From: Delphinus delphis
Taxonomy: Eukaryota; Chordata; Mammalia; Artiodactyla; Delphinidae
Assembly: GCF_949987515.2 (NCBI RefSeq)
Contig: NC_082683.1
Location: forward strand, 126,628,582-126,692,581
Reading direction: 5' to 3'
DNA: 64,000 nt
Both the position numbers and the translations under genes were made by a program. The notes below the pieces were generated by a model. It did not search any database and was not told where the DNA came from. It saw only the letters and a list, made by a program, of their open reading frames with translations. Positions 10,851 to 23,200 of the stretch are shown in pieces; positions within the stretch are counted from its first letter, which is position 1; each line of letters begins with the position of its first letter.

Positions 10851-12370
10851 TTCTCTGTACGTCCAGCGCTTTGTAGCCATGGGAGGAAAGGGAATATAAA
10901 AGTATACCATGTTAATAGAAGGCTGCTGTACCCAGAAGCCTTGTTTTCTAGCAAGGAAATGCTACCTTGCTGTAAATACTTATAACCTTGTATTTGGAAA
11001 TGAGAAATAGGTTTATATTTGCAGACCTCTCAAAAAATCACATCATTTGACCAAAGAATAATTTAAGACACACAGAACAGACATATCTTTGACTTACGTT
11101 TTCATCCTGACCAACTTGGATTTCTAATAATTTTTATCAGTAATTTGAAAAGGTTTAGATTGATTTTGGCCAAATACGCCAACTCTGAGTGACAGGCAAG
11201 GATTTGGGATTTAAGATGCACTTTTAGTACAGATTTTTTATTTTCCCTGGCATATCAGATTAAGCTAATGGTGGTATTTTTTCAGTCAAACAGCCACCAA
11301 TCTGAAAATGTATTTCCTATGTTGATTTTGAACTTCTTTTATTAAGAAGGAAGCCCATCTTATGCATTTTGCTTTCATCAGCTGATTCTCTCTTAACATA
11401 CTATTAAAACATTTCTTACTGAATGGTTTATGTAGGCTGGCTGAACAACACACATTACTTGCTTCCTAAAGTATTCTTCAACTAATTCTTTTGTCCCACT
11501 AGTTGCTGCAGATTATCAAGTTTCAAAGGAACAGTGTATCCTAACAGATTAAAACGTTCTTTGTGAAATGAGTGCAGTCCAAGAAATTGGTGAACTTTTG
11601 GAGTTTGGGGAGAACAGCTAAAAAAGGATTTGGGTTATATAGTGCAGGGAAGAGACATCATAGGTGAAAAGATTTTGCTAAAAAGGGGGAAATCTTAGAA
11701 GAGGGAGTAAAGAGATAGAGGATCATGTAAAACAAGGTCATTTGCAACTTGCATCCTGACATTCATTTCCAGTGGTGAAGAGAAAAGCCTGAACCCATAA
11801 CCCCAGTGCTGGATGAAATTAGGCAATTTTACCCAACACCTGGGCAAGTGCTGTCCAGGAATATCATAGAGTAACCAATGCTGTCTGCCACAGGAGCTTT
11901 TATTGCTAGTGAATCAATACCACAGACACCTATTATGTAAGCATCTGATGGAGACATGTACACAGGGTACAAGCACTCAATTTTGTTCATTCGTTATTGA
12001 TTAAAAAAATAGAAGTTTGATATGTGATTTGGAGGAGTAGCCTTCTGGCTCCTAAACCGGGTGTCAACAGAGGGCCTCAGGGACACAAAATTCAAAGGCA
12101 TATCCCTGTTCCTTATCATCTATACCCAGATAACAGATGAATACATACAAACTATCTGTCTGTGTCCCCAGTCCCCCCCCACCACCAAAATAAGGCGCTG
12201 ATTTGTAGGGTACTTGGCAGTTTAAATCAAGCAGGAAGAAGTGACCGGATAAAAAAGGGAATGACATTTAGGGTATAAAGATCTCATAAGAAATGTAATA
12301 TGTAAATTATATCTTGCTTTATGATGTAAAATATACATTGTTTGCGCTAGAATAGAAATGATTCCTTTTC

Positions 12371-12376
12371 AATAAA
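12371..12376 (+). terminator. PRRX1: Likely distal poly(A) signal of PRRX1
   Basis: AATAAA is followed within 25-55 nt by a GU/U-rich element (TGCTGAGTCTGCTGGTTCTT, then TTCTCTTT). A roughly 3.2-kb 3'UTR would end here. Beyond this point repeats begin at about 12.75 kb and no further PRRX1-like sequence is seen. Confidence 0.6.
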
Positions 12377-13156
12377 AAGAAAGAAGGATACTACTATGCT
12401 GAGTCTGCTGGTTCTTTTCTCTTTGACCTTCAAAAACACATCTGCTAAGATCTAAGATTGCACTCAGAAAAGAGTGAAGGTAAGAGGGATTTATGAACAA
12501 GAGAACTTTTATCAGAGTGTAATAATATTTTCTAAAAAAGGGAAATAATCTATTGTTCTCACAAACAAAGACAAATGGTGGGAGAAAGAGGGGACTTTTT
12601 TTTAGTATAATGGATAAGTGTAAAGTGGATCTTTTAGGAGAGTTTTGCTATTTTTCATCCACATCTTTAGTATCCACAATAACAGATATCATTAGACGAA
12701 ACAGATTTTATATAAAACACAGCCTTTTCTTTTAGAAAAAAGAAGTAACAAAGTAACATTTCTTAAGCACCTATTGTTATAGCATTGTGTGTGGTAACTG
12801 GTGGAGGCGTGATGTAGAAAAACGAAATAGGAATCGAGTTTTTTCATACAAATTAAAATATGATTTAAAAGGCAACTACAGCATGAACAAATTTATGCAG
12901 TAGTTCAAGACAATAAATTAATGTGTCAAAGAAATAGAGCAGATGGGAGTTCAGAAGAGGAAGCAAGAAAACACTGTGAACTGGAATGGGAGAGGGTTTC
13001 ACGGAGGAACTGGGACTTGAGTTTCATCAGCAAGGATTTGGTCAGGAGAAGGGAAAGTGATGGCTTTCAGGTAGGGGGAATGGTATGCGTAAGAAAGGAT
13101 GAAGGTAGGGATACGGGAATGAGGAATTTGTTTCAGGAGCACGGCAAGATGGGCCT

Positions 13157-13320
13157 TGTGACTGCCTGGAGGGGTGGGATAGGGAGGGTGGGAGGGAGAC
13201 GCAAGAGGGAAGAGATATGGGAACATATGTATATGTATAACTGATTCACTTTGTTATAAAGCAGAAACTAACACACCATTGTAAAGCAATTATACCCCAA
13301 TAAAGATGTTAAAAAAAAAA
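13157..13320 (+). mobile_element. 5'-truncated L1 3' end with target-site duplication
   Basis: This is a 164-bp L1 3'UTR tail. It contains 'ggggtgggatagggagggtgggagg', 'aagcagaaactaacacaccatt' and 'ccccaataaagatgtt', and ends in A12. AAGATGGGCCT at 13146-13156 is repeated exactly at 13321-13331. The tail is of the same type as L1 A, B and C further on. Confidence 0.93.
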
Positions 13321-13829
13321 AAGATGGGCCTAGATGGGATGGAGAGTTTATTTTCAAGTGGAGTAGAAGAAAACACTGAAGATTGAAGCTGAGTCTTCAT
13401 CTTGCAAGGTATTATGTGTCAGACAAAGGACTGTGGACTTTTCCTCAGGCCATAGAGATTCACTGAAAATTATAAAGCAGGAAAAAAAATGCCATGCAAA
13501 AAGTACTTCTTTAGCAGGATTGTTGTGGTAAAAGAATAAAGGTAAACTAGCGCAGAACAGAAACCGGAAGCAGAACAGAGAGAAGGGGAACAAAAAACAA
13601 AGGATGAATAGGAAATATCTTGCAAGGAAAGAATCAATAGGACTTTATGATGGGAGAAAGAGAATGGACAAATCAAAGACAACCCTGATTTGAAACCTGG
13701 GGACTAGGGGGATGAATCACTGACAAAACTGACAAAAATCAACAAAAATGGGAGAGACCCAATTACGGGGGAAGATAATTGCAGTTTTAGATGTATTATA
13801 TTATTGTACCATTTGAAAACTGAAATGTA

Positions 13830-13953
13830 GGGACTTCCCTGGCAGTCCGGTGGTTAAGACTCCACGCTTTCACTACAGGGGGCATGGGTTTGGTCCCTAC
13901 TCAGGGAACTAAGATCCCACATGCTGAGTGGCATGGACAAAAATACGAAACAA
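13830..13953 (+). mobile_element. CHR-type tRNA-derived SINE
   Basis: It starts GGGACTTCCCTGGCAGTCCGG, with a tRNA-like A box (GTCCGGTGGTTAAGACTCC) and B box (GGTTTGGTCCC), followed by a short A-rich tail. The flanking duplication is AAAACTGAAATGTA (13816-13829) against AAAACTGAAATATA (13954-13967). It is a cetartiodactyl SINE of the CHR-1 kind, inserted in ancient repeat copy 2. Confidence 0.9.
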
Positions 13954-14504
13954 AAAACTGAAATATAAGTGTCCAGTAAGTGAAGAAGTAAGGCTTGGAA
14001 CCAAGGTCAAGGATGATAGATGTTTGGGATTCATCTTTAAGGAGGTGACACCTTGAGGTACAAGTGTGAATAAGTTCTTCGAGAAGAGAAAGTGTCGTGA
14101 CTCAAATAAATATTTTAATAAGTGGCTTTTGGAAGTAGTTTAGCCCAGGGAGAAAGACAGGACTTTGAAGAACATCTCCAATTAGGGAGAGAGTTACTGA
14201 AAGCAATTTACAAGGAGCTTTTTGAGAAATAGGAGAGAGGTCAGCTTGTTTGTTATCCCAGAGTTAAGGAAAGAGAAGTTTTCAAAAAGAAGGGAATGCT
14301 TAATATACTCAAATGCTGTAGAGCAGACCAGCTAACTGGGGGTGGGGAAAAGGCCATTGGATTAGTGATTTTCTAGAGTACAGTGTACTAGAGTGCTGAA
14401 AGAAGAAGGTACATTTTGGCAAGTTATGGTAAGAAGAAGTGCTTTAAAAAATGGAAGCAGTGGCTATAGACCACTTGCTTGAGACTTTTGGCATTGAAAG
14501 TGTA

Positions 14505-14900
14505 TTAATAAGGATCGTTTCAGTGGCAGGTGGCAGAAACCTATCGCACTAGTTCAAATTACAAAGAGCTTTACTTAAAGGATACTAGGGTTGCCCACTG
14601 AACCCAGAAAAATACTGCTGGAGCCAGAGTAGCCCTTGGGATCCCAGACACTGTAATGAGGCCCATACCCTTAGACCTGGCAAAGTCCACACACCCTGCC
14701 TTGGGTCTCACTAGCACTCCTCTGACTGTGCAAATAGTCTAGGGGGCCAGATGGATGTGCCCAGCTGGAATCTGCACCGTTCATTGTAGACCATCCTTCA
14801 GGCACTTGGGATTTGGAATTTCCTGTTAGAATGATCTGGAACCTGCTTTCAGGGTTTCCATAGGCCTCTTTTCCTGGGACCACTGTTTTTGGGGGATGGG
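14505..14900 (+). repeat. Old repeat, copy a of a family with a 'GGTGGCAGAAACC' head
   Basis: The head 'cagtggcaggtggcagaaaccta' and the following 'caaattacaaagagctttactta' match the head of the copy at 15885. I recognise this as an old mammalian repeat but cannot name it. The 3' boundary is uncertain. Confidence 0.45.
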
Positions 14901-15875
14901 GTTTGTACGTTGTCCTAGGATATGTATGCTGCAGTTGCCACCTGTGTGCGCATGTCTACTTTTGGTGTGGGATGGGGCTGAGGTGAGAAGGGAAGTGGGT
15001 AGGCCACAGGCTGGGGGCTAGGTCCTGGCCCTTCCCTACACTGCCATGCTCTGAAAGAAAGTACAAAGCAAACAGTCTGAGAATTCTGGATGTGAACCTG
15101 GCTTTTCTGGTCATTATGGAGGGATTCATGAATGGAGGAGAGTGGAGCATAATTGTTTAGCGGTTTGTTAGCCTGATTTATAATATAAGCGTGTGGACGT
15201 AACTATGCGGACCTTCATTTGTACTCTTGCCTGGGTATGGCTCTAGCACCCCCATGGATGAGAGACCTGGCTTGGCTGCCTTTTGATTTAATTTCTGGAG
15301 ACTCCATTAACTAGAAATCAGTGCCGGAAAGCTTTTTGCGTCATAAATTTTGAATCTGAACCCATCCTGACCCCACTTTGTTTTTTTCTCTTAGAAATAG
15401 GACTCAGAGTTCTATGCATCTGTAGGACTTCAGCTTGAAGGCTTCTTTCAAATCTTCCTTGGGACAGGGTCACAGGAGAGTTCTGAACAGAGCTAATCTG
15501 CCCCCTATCAACCAACATCCCAATTTATTGTGATTTACATGGGTTGGGGTTTGATACCTTACATCAGGTCTATGGGGAGAGAAAACAGCAGAGAGCTTTG
15601 AGAAAGGGCCGAGAAGGGAGATTTCAGTTATCGCTTTAGCTCCTCTTAAGCCCATGTACTTTCCACTGTATTTCAAACTTCCTGACTTTGCTTAAAAAGG
15701 GGACATTTCTGTTACAGTTCACAGAGTTTGCTATGGTCTGACCCTCGGGAGTCTTGGAGATCTGGCAATGGGTTGAGATCCTCCTGGTTGTACAGAATAC
15801 CTCAGGTCATGTAGTTCTAGATTTGAGGGCCTCTAATAAATGACACTCCTCTTTCACTTACCCATTTCTATATTG
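14901..15875. other. Intergenic stretch without recognisable gene
   Basis: No exon, retrogene or young repeat was recognised. The small open frames here lack similarity to anything I know. Confidence 0.5.
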
Positions 15876-16340
15876 TTAGGTACATTTCTGTTGCAAGTGG
15901 CAGAAACCCAACTGAAATTAGGTTGAGGCAGTTTAATTAGGGTGTTTATTAGATGGATGGGAGGTAGGCCAGAGGAAGAAAAGAGGAGCCATGAGAATCA
16001 GGGTAGCTCTGAGAAGCTCAGCTACCAGAAGAGACTTGACATCACCAGAACCCTCGGTCTCTCATCTCTGCAGGCAAATTTTCTCCATGGAGTAAGGAAA
16101 CTGACTGCTGGCAGAGGCAGACTTACATCCCTTCAGCTTTAGCAGAAAGATCTGAGAAACCAGCTCCTGTTATAAATGTCCTGGGAGAGGACTTTAGTGT
16201 CCTGGCTTGATTTACGCACACTCATGACCCAATCATTGTGCCCTGGGGGTGGAGGTGTACTGAGCCTCCAGACCAGGGGTGTCTGCCTTTTTCAGGCACC
16301 ACTTGAGCATCAGGGCAACTCCTCTTGTCCTCACTTCTAC
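15876..16340 (+). repeat. Old repeat, copy b of the 'GGTGGCAGAAACC' family
   Basis: 'tttctgttgcaagtggcagaaacccaactgaaattaggtt' is the better-preserved head. The end region 'caatcattgtgccctgggggtggagg' is also typical of this old repeat. It has the same orientation as copy a, about 1.4 kb upstream. Confidence 0.5.
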
Positions 16341-16989
16341 CTCTAGTCACTACTGAAACACTCAGTCCCCAGCATATTTCCAGAGTCTTGTAGACAGAAC
16401 ATAAACTAAGCCAATGTACAAATGCTCCCCACTTTCATTTTCAGGCATACAATTATTGGACATCAGTCCCCATAGCAGTGGTGGCCACCTTGATAATGGA
16501 TCCTTGTGTTGGTTTCCCTTTTTTCCTTTTTATTCCCTAAGCTCCTCAATCCTGCTACCTGGGATCATTTTCCAAATAAAATACCTGCATGTCAGCCATT
16601 ACCTCCATCTGTGCTTTTTCGGGGGTGGGGTGGGGGAGGGCTCTGACTAATAGGAAGCTCTATTCTCTTTTGCTAGGGGCATCCTCCCCAAAACTATGTG
16701 GATTGAGTACTGGGGACCTGCTGTTACCAGATGAAAGAGAAGGAAATGAAATGTAGGCAGATAAAGATAACACAGACAGGTTGTCCCGAGCAAGGAAGGA
16801 GAGAGAAACATTTTTGACTGTAAATTGCTTTCCATCTCAATTGGTATTAACTCTTTCTTCTCACTAATGTTGGCAAATGTTTGCTGCAAATACTTCAGTT
16901 AAAATCATACCAATTCCTTTCCTCATTCTTGTAGAAGAGACAGCTAGCATTTCAACAAAGCCATTTACTCTTCTTTCTGTGCACATGGG

Positions 16990-17360
16990 TAGGTCTCATG
17001 CCCCAGCATCCCTTGCAGTAAGGTGTGGTCTTGTGACTAATTTTCAGACAATGGAATGAGAGAAGTGGTATTTGACAACTTCAGTCCTGGCTCATAGCTC
17101 CCATCTATGCTTTCCTTTGCTCTTCCTCCCTCTGGCTGCCTGATATGACAGCCTCTGATCAACATGGGGAACCACATTTTAAGGATGGTAAAGCAACAGT
17201 CAACCTGGAACTTGGAAAAGTGACTTCAGGAAGCAACGCTGCAACTCTCGCTGACCTGGAAACATTCTGGAGTGTTATATGGTGGGGAAATGAAGTTTTG
17301 TTCTGTCAATCTATTACACGACAAGGTCTATTTGTTAACTGCAACTCAGCCCAACCTAAT
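16990..17360 (+). repeat. Old interspersed repeat fragment, family not named
   Basis: 'ccccagcatcccttgcagtaaggtgtggtcttgtgactaatt...caatggaatgagag' and 'aaccacattttaaggatggtaaagcaa' follow a common old mammalian repeat pattern. The open frame across 17145-17441 is a by-product of this repeat. Confidence 0.45.
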
Positions 17361-17799
17361 ACCTCCTCCCCCTTTCTCCTCCCTTTCCATTCTTCCTTCC
17401 TTCAATATCACATGCATTTCAAGATCCTTGTAACTCACTGACTTACTGTTTTCCATGAGCACACATTCTTATTCTCCCATACTGGATATTTGAATATTAT
17501 AATATATAGTTTTATAGCATCTTGTGCCCTTTGGATAATACCTAATTAATTGAATATTGTAGTAAATGAGTACACTAAATATCACTTTCAATAAATTAGT
17601 GCCGGACACTCTGGTGTTCCTGGAAAATATCTCAAAATATTATTCTAGTTATAAAAAGGCAGCATTCTTGAAAGTAAGATAGCCAGGTCATCTACAAATT
17701 GAAGACATCTGAAAACTATTTCTTAGAGTCACATATTTATTTGCTTAGTGTCACTCAGTTACTCAGAGGTAAAATAAGGCTAGCGATCCTGGACAGCTA

Positions 17800-18290
17800 G
17801 AGAAACTCACACATGTGCACAGAAAGATGTGAACAGAAATGTCCATTATAGCACGGTTTGCAATAATAAAATATTGGAAACAAATAAAATGTCCATCAAA
17901 GAGAGAATAAACAAAACTGTGATATATTCAGACAATGGAATATTATTCAAAAATAAAAAATGAATAAATGAGAAATGGCTACACATATCTACTTGGGGAC
18001 CTCTCAGAAACATAGCTGTGAGAAGAAAAAATAAAAGTTGCAGAAGGATATATGACACTTTATATAAAGTTTAAAAATGCACACTAAAATCATATGTTGT
18101 TTATAAACACAGATGCATGTGGTAAAAATACACATACATATAAATAAATAAAAAGATGAAATGAAAAACAATTTCAGAATATTATTTCAGAAAAGGCAAT
18201 TTCTGAGTAAGGAGGTAAGGCATAGGATTGGAAGGGGCACACTGAGTGCTTCAAGTAAATCAGAACTACTTCATTTCTTAAAAAATATGA
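17800..18290 (+). mobile_element. Old L1 (L1M type) 3' end, left part
   Basis: This is a diverged L1 ORF2 end and 3'UTR: 'cagaaatgtccattatagc', 'aaaatgtccatcaaag', 'caatggaatattattc' and 'ggattggaaggggcac'. It is interrupted at 18290 by the 13.9-kb composite insertion and resumes at 32173. The duplicated AAAAAATATGA is at 18280-18290. Confidence 0.8.
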
Positions 18291-18774
18291 AGGTGTCTGC
18301 TCTTCTGGTGAGATGGGGCTGGGAGACGCTCTGCTCACCTTCTTGCCTGGGTTGGCATTCAGGCTCTAGGGCCGACAGAAAATCTCGTTTGAGGGTCCCA
18401 CTGAGTTCCCCGGTCAGAGTGTTGTAGCGAAGGAGAGCGGCTGCTTGGGAATACTGTTCAGGCACTGCAGAAAGCCTTCTTGGAATCTGACATGTTATCA
18501 CTTTGGGACCGTTGGCCTGCTGCTCCTGCCTTGGCCACATGAAGGCTCAGACTGTCCCAGTCTCTGAACTGAAGAGAACCAACACTATTAGCATATCTCT
18601 CACCACCATGAATGCAAGGTATTTCAATGAAGAGTATCAGGAGGACATCTACAAATCCTAGACTGGCATGTACAAGTTCTGAGGAATGGTAGAATAACCC
18701 AATGTATCTGGGTGACATTTGGAGACAGCTGGGACAGAGCTACAACAGGGCAAGGGCTGACACCCAACTCATAG
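18291..18774 (+). promoter_or_regulatory. Distal 5' region of L1 A, unrelated to that of L1 C
   Basis: This GC-richer segment lies between the left target-site duplication and the start of homology with the other L1 5'UTR. Position implies it is the promoter part of the L1 A 5'UTR. An open frame (88 codons, first ATG upstream at 18161) runs through it but has no recognisable product. A captured host transcript at the 5' end is an alternative I cannot exclude. Confidence 0.5.
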
Positions 18775-19312
18775 CCCACCTTCTCCAGCCATGTGGCTGT
18801 CAGGGTCTTGGTGCTCTGGCTGGCTGTCAGGCCTGAGCCTCTGAGGTGGGAGAGCTGAAATCAGGGCATTATCCACCACGGACCTCCAAGCCCCACATAA
18901 TATCAATGGGAGAGAGCTCTCCCAGAGATCTCTGTCTGGACGCTAAGACCCAGCTCCACTCAATGACCAGCAAGCTCCAGTGCTGGACACCCCATGCCAA
19001 ATAACTAGCACGACAGGAACACAAACCCACCCATTAGCAGAGAGGCTGCCTAAAATCATACTAAGTTCATAGACACCCCAAAACACACCACAAGAAGTGG
19101 TCCTGCCCACCAGAAAGACAAGATCCAGCCTCATCCACCAGAACACAGGCACCAGTAACCTTGACCAGGAAGCCTACAAAACCCACTGAACCAAACTTAC
19201 CCACTGGGGGCAGACACGAAAAACAATGGGAGCTATGAACTAGCAGCCTGCAAAAAGGAGACGCCAAACACAGTAAGTTAAGCAAAATGAGAAGACAGAG
19301 AAATACACAGCA

Positions 19313-20170
19313 GATGAAGGAACAAGGAAAAACTCACCAGACCAAACAAATGAGGAAATAGGTAGTCTACCTGAAAAAGAATTCAGAGTAATGATAGCAA
19401 AGATAATCCCAAATCCTGGAAATAGAATACAGAAAATAAAAGAAATGTTTAACAAGGACCTAGAAGAACTAAAGTGCAAACAAACAATGATGAACAACAC
19501 AATAAATGAAATTAAAAATTCTCTAGAAGGAATCAATAGCAGAATAACTGAGGCAGAAGAATGGATAAGTGACCTAGAAGATAAAATAATGGAAATCACT
19601 ACCACAGACCAGAATAAAGAAAAAAGAATGAAAAGAATTGAGGACAGCCTCAGAAACCTCTGGGACAACATTAAACACACCAACATTCAAATTACAGAGG
19701 TCCCAGAAGAAGAAGAGAAAAAGAAAGGGACTGAGAAAATATTTGAAGAGATTATACTTGAAAACTTCTTTAATATGGGAAAAGAAATAGTCATTCAAGT
19801 CCAGGAAGCACAGAATATACAGGATATATCTGAGGAGAAACACACCAAGACACATATTAATCAAACTATCAAAAATTAAATAAAAAGAAAAACATTAAAA
19901 GCAGCAAGGGAAAAACAACAAATAACATACAAGGGAATTCCCATAAGGTTAACAGCTGATCTTTCAGCATAAACTCTGCAAGCCAGAAGGGAATGGTAGG
20001 ACATATTTAAAGTGATGAAAGGGAAAAACCTACAACCAAGATTACCCTACCCAGCAATGATCTCATTCAGATTCAACAGAGAAATTACAATTTTCACAGA
20101 CAAGCGAAAGCTAAGAGAATTCAGCACCACCAAACCAGGTTTACAACAAATGCTAAAGGAACTTCTCTAG
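19313..20170 (+). pseudogene. L1 A ORF1 (RNA-binding chaperone), broken
   Basis: ORF1p is the L1 RNA-binding protein that coats L1 RNA in the retrotransposition particle. The start ATGAAGGAACAAGG at 19313 matches the ORF1 start in L1 C and D. A frameshift follows early: the first frame stops after about 14 codons, and the main frame resumes from about 19391. It then reads a glutamate/lysine-rich coiled coil (LEELKCKQTMMNNTINEIKN, then NLWDNIKHTNIQITEVPEEE). A stop at about 19877 breaks it again. The RRM and C-terminal part is still readable downstream (AREKQQITYKGIPIRLTADL, then LQARREW), ending at TAG 20168-20170. The length of about 286 codons is normal for mammalian L1. Confidence 0.85.
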
Positions 20171-20226
20171 GCAGGAAACACAAGACAAGGAAAAGACCTA
20201 CAATAACAAACCCAAAAATTAAGAAA

Positions 20227-23200
20227 ATGGTAATAGGAATGTACATATAGAAAATTACATTAAATGTAAATAGATTAAATGCTCCAACCACAACACATAG
20301 CCTGGCTGAATGTCGACAAAAACAAGACCGTATATATGCTGTCTACAAGAGATCAACTTCAGACCTAGGGACATATACAGACTGAAAGCGAGGGGATGAA
20401 AACAGATATTCCATGCAAAAGGAAATCAAAAGAAAGCTGGAGCAGCAATTCTCATATTGGACAAAATAGACCTTAACACAAAGACTATTACAAGAAACAA
20501 AGAAGGACACTACATAATGATCAAGGGATCAATCCAAGAAGAAGATATAAAAATTGTAAATATATAGGCACCCAAAATAGGAGCACCTCAATATATAAGG
20601 CAAATGCTAACAGCCAAAAAGGGGGAAATCGACAGTAACACAATCATAGTAGGGGACTTTCCACTTTCAGCAATGGACAGATCATCCAAAATGAAAATAC
20701 ATAAGGAAACATAAGCTTTAATTGACACATTAAACAAGACGGACTTAATTGATATTTATAGAATATTCCATCCAAAACAACAGAATACACTTTCTTCTCA
20801 AGTGTTCATGGAACGTTCTCCAGGATAGATCATATCTTGGGTCACAAATCAAGCCTTGGTAAATTTAAGAAAGTTGAAATAGTATCAAGTATCTTTTCTG
20901 ACCACAATGCTATAAGACTAGATATCAATTACAGGAAAAAATCTGTAAAAAATACAAACACATGGAGGCTAAACAATACACTATTTAATAACCAAGAGAT
21001 TACTGAAGAAATCAAAGAGGCAATCAAAAAATACCTAGAAACAAATGACAATGAAAACATGATGACCCAAAACCTATGGGATGCAGCAAAATCCATTCTA
21101 AGATGGAAGTTTATAGCAATAAAATCCTACCTCAGGAAACAAGAAAAATCTCAAATGAACAACCTAAACTTACACCTAAGCAATTAGGGAAGGAAGAACA
21201 AAAAAACCCCAAAGTTAGTAGAAGGGAAGAAATCATGAAGATCAGATCAGAAATCAATGAAAAAGAAAAGAAGGAAATGATAGCAAAGATCAAGAAAATT
21301 AAAAGCTAGTTCTTTGGGAAGATAAACAAAATTGATAAACCTTTAGCCAGACTCATCAAGAAAAAAAGGGAGAAGATTCAAATCAATAGAAATAGAAATG
21401 TAAAAGGAGAAGTAACAACTGACACTGAAGAAATACAAAGGATCATGAGAGATTACTACAAGCAACTATATGCCAATAAAATGGACACCCTGGAGGAAAT
21501 GGAAAAATTCTTAGAAAAGCACAACCTACCGAGACTGAACTGGGAAGAAATAGAAAATATAACCAGACAAATCACAGGTGCTGAAATGAAAACTGTGATT
21601 AAAAGTCTTCCAAGAAACGAAAGCCCAGGACCAGATACCTTCGCAGGCGAATTCTATCAAACATTTAGAGAAGAATTAACACCTATCCTTCTCAAACTCT
21701 TCCAAAATATAGCAGAGGGATGAACACTCCCAATTTCATTCTACGAGGACACCAGCACCCTGATACTAAAACCAGAAAAAGATGTCACAAAAAAGAAAAC
21801 TAGAGGTCAATATCACCGATGAACATTGACACAAAAATCCTCAACAAAATACTAGCAAACAGAATCCAACAGCACATTAAAAGGATCATACACCATGATC
21901 AAATGGGGTTTATCCCAGGAATACATGGATTCTTGAATATATGCAATTCAATCAATGTGATACACCAAATTAACAAATTGAAGGATAAAAACCATATGAT
22001 CATCCCAATAGATGCAGAAAAAACTTTGACAAAATTCAACACCCATTTATGATAAAAACCCTAGAGAAAGTAGGCATAGAGGGAACTTACCTCAACATGA
22101 TAAAGACCATATATGACAAACCCACAGCCAACATCATTCTCAATGGCAAAAAACTGAAACCATTCCCACTGAGATCAGGAACAAGACAAGGTTGCCCACT
22201 CTCACTACTATTATTCAACATAGTTTTGGAAGTTTTAAGCACAGCAATCAGAGAAGAAAAAGAAATAAAAGGAATCCAAATCAGAAAAGAAGAAGTTAAG
22301 CTATCACTGTTTGCAGATGACATGATACTATACATAGAGAATCCTAAAGATGCCATCAGAAAACTACTAGAGCTAATCAATGAATTTGGTAAAGTAGGAG
22401 GATACAAAATTAATGCACAGAAATCTCTGGCATTCCTATACACTAATGATGAAAAATCTGAAAGAGAAATTCAGGACACACTCATATGTACCATTGCAAC
22501 AAAAAGAATAAAATACCAAGGAATAAACCTACCTAAGGAGACAAAACACCTGCATGCAGAAAACTATAAGACACTGATGAAAGAAATTAAAGATGATACA
22601 AAAAGATGGAGAGATATACCATGTTCCTTGATTGGAAGAATCAACATTGTGAAAATGACTCTACTACCCAAAGCAATCTACAGATTCAATGCAATCCCTA
22701 TCAAACTACCAATGGCATTTTTCACAGAACTAGAAGCAAAAATTTAACAATTTATATAGAAACACAACAGACCCCGAATGGCCAAAGCAATCTTGAGAAA
22801 GAAAAACAGAGCTGGAGGAATCAGGCTCCCTGACTTCAGACTATACTACAAAGCTACAGTAATCAAGAAGTATGGTACAGAAATATAGATCAATGGAACA
22901 AGGAAGAAAGCACAGGGATAAACCCACGCACATATGGTCACCTTATTTTTGAAAAAGGAGGCAAGAATATACAATGGAGAAAAGTCAGCCTCTTCAGTAA
23001 GTGGTGCTGGGAAAACTGGACAGCTGCATGTAAAAGAATGAAATTAGAACACTCCCTAACATCATACCCAAAAATAAACTCAAAATGGGTGAAAGACCTA
23101 AATGTAAGGCCAGACACTATAAAACTCTTAGAGGAAAACATAAGCAGAACACTCTATGACATAAATCACAGCAAGATCCTTTTTGACCCACCTCCTAGAA

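Larger units (their letters stand above)
9194..12395 (+). other. PRRX1: PRRX1 3'UTR
   Basis: A long AT-rich 3'UTR runs from the TGA to the region of the distal poly(A) signal at 12371. The extent of about 3.2 kb is inferred from the signal and its downstream U/GU-rich stretch, and is in line with my memory that PRRX1 mRNAs have a multi-kilobase 3'UTR. It contains an AAAC microsatellite (about 9284-9303), a tandem TAAGCTCTA motif (9843-9884), an AT-alternating stretch (10119-10163), a MIR (10700-10850) and two GTGCCTT heptamers that match the miR-124 seed (10094, 10748). Confidence 0.7.
12750..14340 (+). repeat. Ancient unnamed repeat, copy 2 (interrupted)
   Basis: The 5' motif 'cttaagcacctattgt' and later blocks ('aaggactgtggacttttcctcaggccatagagattcactg', 'aaagcaggaa') follow the same order as the copies at 53.9-56.2 and 59.7-60.95 kb. 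A 164-bp L1 piece and a CHR SINE have inserted into it. The 3' limit is unclear. Confidence 0.5.

Noticed and set aside
18161..18427. Small host gene or retrogene in the GC-richer stretch (88 codons)
   Set aside because: No recognisable product or poly(A) of its own, and it crosses the L1 insertion point at 18290. Reported instead as the distal L1 A 5' region with capture as an alternative.
21445..22747. Reverse transcriptase as part of a retron or other unusual system
   Set aside because: The motifs and order (endonuclease, RT with FADD, cysteine motif, A-rich tail) are those of LINE-1.
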